This document shows positions 60,820 to 64,000 of a stretch of DNA of 64,000 nt, one piece after another. Source of the stretch: Rivularia sp963920925 (GTDB taxonomy: Bacteria > Cyanobacteriota > Cyanobacteriia > Cyanobacteriales > Nostocaceae); the NCBI RefSeq assembly GCF_963920925.1, contig NZ_CAWUDI010000008.1:62001-126000 (forward strand), given 5' to 3'. A program made the position numbers and the translations under genes. The notes under the pieces are model-generated. The model was not told the origin of the DNA. It ran no database searches and saw nothing but the letters and a program-made list of their open reading frames with translations. Positions within the stretch are counted from its first letter, which is position 1. The number at the start of each line of letters is the position of its first letter.

Positions 60820-63390
60820 ATGAGCAAATCAGTTGTTATTAATCTGGGAAATAGCGATTTGTATGGAGGATGCGAGCAAGTAACGGCTCAATTATGGGTT
60901 TCTGGTCATCCCCTCCCAGAGCAATTTGTCGGCTCATTACCACCAGCGCCGCATTTGGTGGAATTGTATCAGCGATGGCAATTTATGTATCGGAGTTTTT
61001 ACGATTGCCTGAATTTGCGATTCCGTTCGCTATCGGAGGAAGATGATGAAATAGAAATTGATCAAAGTGATATAACTAATATTTCTGATGTTAGCTTCAA
61101 TGATTTATCTAGGCATTTACGGTTGAGTATTAATGCTTGGTTAAAATCAGAGGAATTCTTGAATGTAGAACGCAAATTACGCTCTGCACTAAGTCGAGAA
61201 GAGGAAATACAGATAGTTATTGAAACTAACGATTTATGGTTGCGAAGGATACCTTGGTGTTGGTGGGATTTGATTGATGATTATCCCTATTGTGAAATTG
61301 CTCTTTTTAGACCGGAGTATAGAAGAAGTACTGTTGTTACACAGTCAAGACTGACTAAGAATAAAGTCAGAGTTTTGGCAGTTATGGGTAATAGTTTCGG
61401 TATTGATTTAGAAGCAGAAAGTAATTTTCTAGGCAGTTTACAAGATGCAGAAGTCAAATTTATAATTCAACCATCACGCGAGGAATTTAATAGATATCTT
61501 TGGCAATCTCAAGGTTGGGATGTGCTTTTTTTTGCAGGCCACAGTCAAACTGAGGATGAAGCAGGAAAAATTTATATTAATCAAAATAAAACTAATAACA
61601 GTTTAACTTTAGAACAATTAGAAGAAGCTCTTAAAGCAGCAATTGAAAATGGTTTGACATTAGCAATATTTAATTCTTGTAATGGTTTGGGATTGGCTTC
61701 GGTGTTGGAAAAATTAAATATTCCTACAACTATTGTGATGAGGGAGCCAATACCGAATCTGGTTGCACAAGTATTTTTCAAATTTTTCTTAGAATTTTTC
61801 GCTAAAGAAAGAGACTCTTTATATATATCGTTTCAAAAAGCACGCAGACAGTTACAAGGATTAGAAAATAAATTTCCTGGCGCTTCTTGTTTACCCGTAA
61901 TTTTTCAAAATCCAGCGCTAGAGCCACCAAGCTGGTTGAGTTTGGGAGGAATGCCTCCTTGTCCTTATCGGGGATTATTTGCTTTCTCTGAAGCAGATGC
62001 AGACCTATTTTTTGGGCGGGAAATGTTTTGTTTGAATTTGTTAAAAGCTGTAAAAAGTAAAACATTTGTAGCTGTAGTTGGCCCTAGTGGAAGTGGTAAA
62101 TCAAGCGTTGTATTTGCTGGTTTGATTCCCCAGTTGCGACAAGATGAAAATACCAATTGGCAAATCATTTCTTTTCGTCCAGGTAACAAGCCCTTTGAAG
62201 CGTTAGCAAGTGCTTTGTTACCTTTGTGCTTATCAATTAATTTTTTGCAGCAGAATGCAGCTAATTCAGAAAATAATCTGCGTTTGCTTAAAGAAGAATT
62301 AGCTGCAAGATTAGAATGCGATCGCCAAGCTTTACAAACAATTATTGCAGAGTTTATTGAGCAAAATCCAAACGCTCGTATAGCATTGATAGCGGATCAG
62401 TTTGAAGAATTCTATACCCTTTGTCTTGAATCTGAAACCCAATTTTTTTTAGATTTATTATTAGCTGCTGTCAGTTTAGCTCCAGCTTTTAGTTTAGTTA
62501 TTACTCTTAGAGCCGATTTTTACGGTCATGCTTTATCTTATCGTCCATTTAGTGACGCTTTGCAAGGAGCGGTGCTTAACTTAGGGCCAATGAGTCAAGA
62601 AGAATTGTACTCGGCAATTGAAAAGCCTGCAACCAAGATGAAAGTAAAAATGGAGTTGGGGCTACCAAATAGATTAATTGATGATGTGTGGGGAGAATTG
62701 GGTAATTTACCACTGCTGGAATTTGCTTTAACTCAGCTATGGGAAAAGCATCAAAACGGTCAATTGATTCACGATGCTTATTCGGAAATCGGCTGTGTGG
62801 AAGGTGCTTTGGCTGAATATGGAGAGCAAATATATGCTCGACTTTCCGAAGACGATAGGCAAAGAGCAAAACGAATATTTATTCAGTTAGTGCGTTTGGA
62901 AGAAGGTACTCAAGCAACTCGCAGGTTAGCAACTCGCTCTCAAGTAAATAATTGGGATTTGGTAACTCATTTAGCATCTGCTCGTTTGTTAGTAACAAAC
63001 CGTAATGATTCCACTGGTGAAGAAACCGTAGAAATCGTTCATGAAGCTTTGATTAAAAGTTGGGGACGTTTAGAACACTGGATACAGGTTGATACTGACT
63101 TTCGACGCTGGCAAGAACAATTGCGATCGGCAATATATCAATGGGAGAAAAGCGGTGAAGATAAAAGTGCATTGTTGCGGGGTGTACCTTTAGCAATAGC
63201 CCAAGATTGGCAGCAAAAACGCTCGGAAGAACTTAGTGTTAAAGAAACAGAATTTATTCAAAGTTCGCAGTTAGTTTGCGATCAAGAAATCGAAAATCAA
63301 AATCGCAGACGACGAATTACCATTTTAGGGCTGATTATTAGTTTGATTTTAGTTGGAATTGGTAGATGGCAATTACGATGTGGTTTTTAG
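60820..63390 (+). CDS. CHAT-type peptidase fused to STAND NTPase, ending after a membrane helix
   Basis: 856 residues. CHAT (caspase-like) domain at about 180-370: catalytic His in LFFAGHSQ (about 241) and Cys in IFNSCNG (about 287). Then the nSTAND1 NTPase: CPYRGLFAFSEADADLFFGR, Walker A VGPSGSGKSS (about 420), and IADQFEEFYTL (about 527). A membrane helix (about 832-850) is followed at once by the stop (RWQLRCGF). Related proteins usually go on with WD40 or other sensor repeats after the helix; these are absent. The sensor loss suggests truncation or a partner encoded elsewhere. Confidence 0.9.
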   Translation: MSKSVVINLGNSDLYGGCEQVTAQLWVSGHPLPEQFVGSLPPAPHLVELYQRWQFMYRSFYDCLNLRFRSLSEEDDEIEIDQSDITNISDVSFNDLSRHLRLSINAWLKSEEFLNVERKLRSALSREEEIQIVIETNDLWLRRIPWCWWDLIDDYPYCEIALFRPEYRRSTVVTQSRLTKNKVRVLAVMGNSFGIDLEAESNFLGSLQDAEVKFIIQPSREEFNRYLWQSQGWDVLFFAGHSQTEDEAGKIYINQNKTNNSLTLEQLEEALKAAIENGLTLAIFNSCNGLGLASVLEKLNIPTTIVMREPIPNLVAQVFFKFFLEFFAKERDSLYISFQKARRQLQGLENKFPGASCLPVIFQNPALEPPSWLSLGGMPPCPYRGLFAFSEADADLFFGREMFCLNLLKAVKSKTFVAVVGPSGSGKSSVVFAGLIPQLRQDENTNWQIISFRPGNKPFEALASALLPLCLSINFLQQNAANSENNLRLLKEELAARLECDRQALQTIIAEFIEQNPNARIALIADQFEEFYTLCLESETQFFLDLLLAAVSLAPAFSLVITLRADFYGHALSYRPFSDALQGAVLNLGPMSQEELYSAIEKPATKMKVKMELGLPNRLIDDVWGELGNLPLLEFALTQLWEKHQNGQLIHDAYSEIGCVEGALAEYGEQIYARLSEDDRQRAKRIFIQLVRLEEGTQATRRLATRSQVNNWDLVTHLASARLLVTNRNDSTGEETVEIVHEALIKSWGRLEHWIQVDTDFRRWQEQLRSAIYQWEKSGEDKSALLRGVPLAIAQDWQQKRSEELSVKETEFIQSSQLVCDQEIENQNRRRRITILGLIISLILVGIGRWQLRCGF

Positions 63391-63413
63391 TTTTGATATT
63401 ATTGATAAAATCT

Positions 63414-64000
63414 CTACATAATTGTTGTTAAATCAAATACGAATCCAGGTAAAACATCTTCACCGGATAATGTTATGGGAGCTTCTAAAATTTCGACATC
63501 CTTACCTTGACGATAAATCTCAACTTGTCGTGCTTCCACATTAATTAACCAACCCAACCGAGCGCCATTTTCCATATACTCCTGCATCTTCTCTCGTATT
63601 TTCTTCAGCGAGTCGGTAGGAGAACGAAGTTCTAATACAAAATCTGGACATAAAGGTAAAAATTTTCGTCTTTGTTCTTTGGTTAAAGATTCCCACTTTT
63701 CTATAGTTATCCAAGAAGCATCGGGAGAACGATCTGCACCGTTAGGTAATTTAAACCCAGTTGAAGAATCAAAAGCTTTACCTAAATTATTTTTGCGACT
63801 CCAACCTTGGAGTTGATATGCGATTTCAATGTTGCGATTTCCTGTTTCTCCTCCAGTTGGTGACATAATTAATAATTCCCCTGATGCTGTGCGTTCAAAT
63901 TTCCATTCTTGATTTTTTTGACATAGTTGCCAAAATTGTTCGTCGGTTAAATCGATTGTTAGTTGTAGGGTAGATTCGGACGTGAGTAATGAAGTGTTCA
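63414..64000 (-). CDS. Uma2-family (DUF820) putative endonuclease, start at or just beyond the right edge
   Basis: 195 codons visible. The frame is open past the ATG at 63866: the upstream residues LQLTIDLTDEQFWQLCQKN and WKFERTASGELLIMSP are the conserved N-terminus of Uma2 proteins. The first visible base pair TG may complete an ATG at position 64001. Other landmarks: PDASWI (Asp of the PD-D/ExK-like site), CPDFVLELRS with Asp and Glu, and YMENGARLGWLI. Such genes are abundant in cyanobacteria with unknown function and a restriction-endonuclease fold. A related dead copy is at 60115-60370. Confidence 0.9.
   Translation of the reverse strand, partial: NTSLLTSESTLQLTIDLTDEQFWQLCQKNQEWKFERTASGELLIMSPTGGETGNRNIEIAYQLQGWSRKNNLGKAFDSSTGFKLPNGADRSPDASWITIEKWESLTKEQRRKFLPLCPDFVLELRSPTDSLKKIREKMQEYMENGARLGWLINVEARQVEIYRQGKDVEILEAPITLSGEDVLPGFVFDLTTIM

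Noticed and set aside
1..64000. tRNA or rRNA genes
   Set aside because: No cloverleaf or rRNA-like stretch was recognised; short gaps hold only repeats and hairpins.

Overview
The window is chromosomal DNA from a filamentous, probably heterocyst-forming cyanobacterium of the Nostoc/Calothrix/Rivularia kind. The evidence is many HIP1 octamers (gcgatcgc), the photosynthesis genes thf1, cpcT, ndhS and ftrV, AT-rich intergenic DNA, short tandem heptamer repeats, and small inverted-repeat elements. No rRNA, tRNA or CRISPR array was recognised. The assignment to a group is inference from gene content, not from a marker gene.

Layout. 1-5.1 kb (minus strand): histidine kinase, response regulator, two TrkA-type regulators and TrkH, read as one potassium-uptake cluster. 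5.3-18 kb: sugar nucleotidyltransferase, DUF1232 protein, an ExbB/ExbD pair, holin-like membrane protein, thf1, cpcT, a STAS protein, hemF, a SRPBCC protein, mrp, rodA, ndhS and a conserved protein. 18-26 kb: CPA2 antiporter with two universal-stress domains, UDP-glucuronate decarboxylase with UDP-glucose dehydrogenase, an amino-acid permease and a DUF2993 protein.

26.8-31.7 kb holds the most striking locus: a ubiquitin-like conjugation operon in the order E1-like, ubiquitin-like protein, E2-like, JAMM peptidase, membrane protein with a RING-like zinc site plus TPR and OB-like regions, and a possible PIN-like protein. All core catalytic residues expected of E1, E2 and JAMM enzymes are visible. 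A short motif, [NQ]-I-x-W-x-[DE], recurs in the last three proteins.

32-53 kb: cinA, mutL, a YefM/YoeB toxin-antitoxin pair with a recognisable operator, adenosine deaminase, hybrid kinase, purA, rplY, membrane proteins, ftrV, a PP2C phosphatase, an nfeD/SPFH pair split by a TnpB insertion, zur, purS and purQ.

53.1-60.7 kb is an accessory block: a 1357-residue DUF4011/SF1 helicase with a C-terminal nuclease, a nucleoside-phosphorylase protein with N-terminal tandem domains and a C-terminal death-like domain, and a small membrane protein. It is bounded by purQ on the left and a 346-bp nearly identical copy of the purQ 3' half on the right, fused to a decayed Uma2 gene. A CHAT-protease/STAND NTPase that stops just after its membrane helix, and a Uma2 gene running off the edge, close the window. 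The block looks like an immune or cell-suicide module acquired at purQ.
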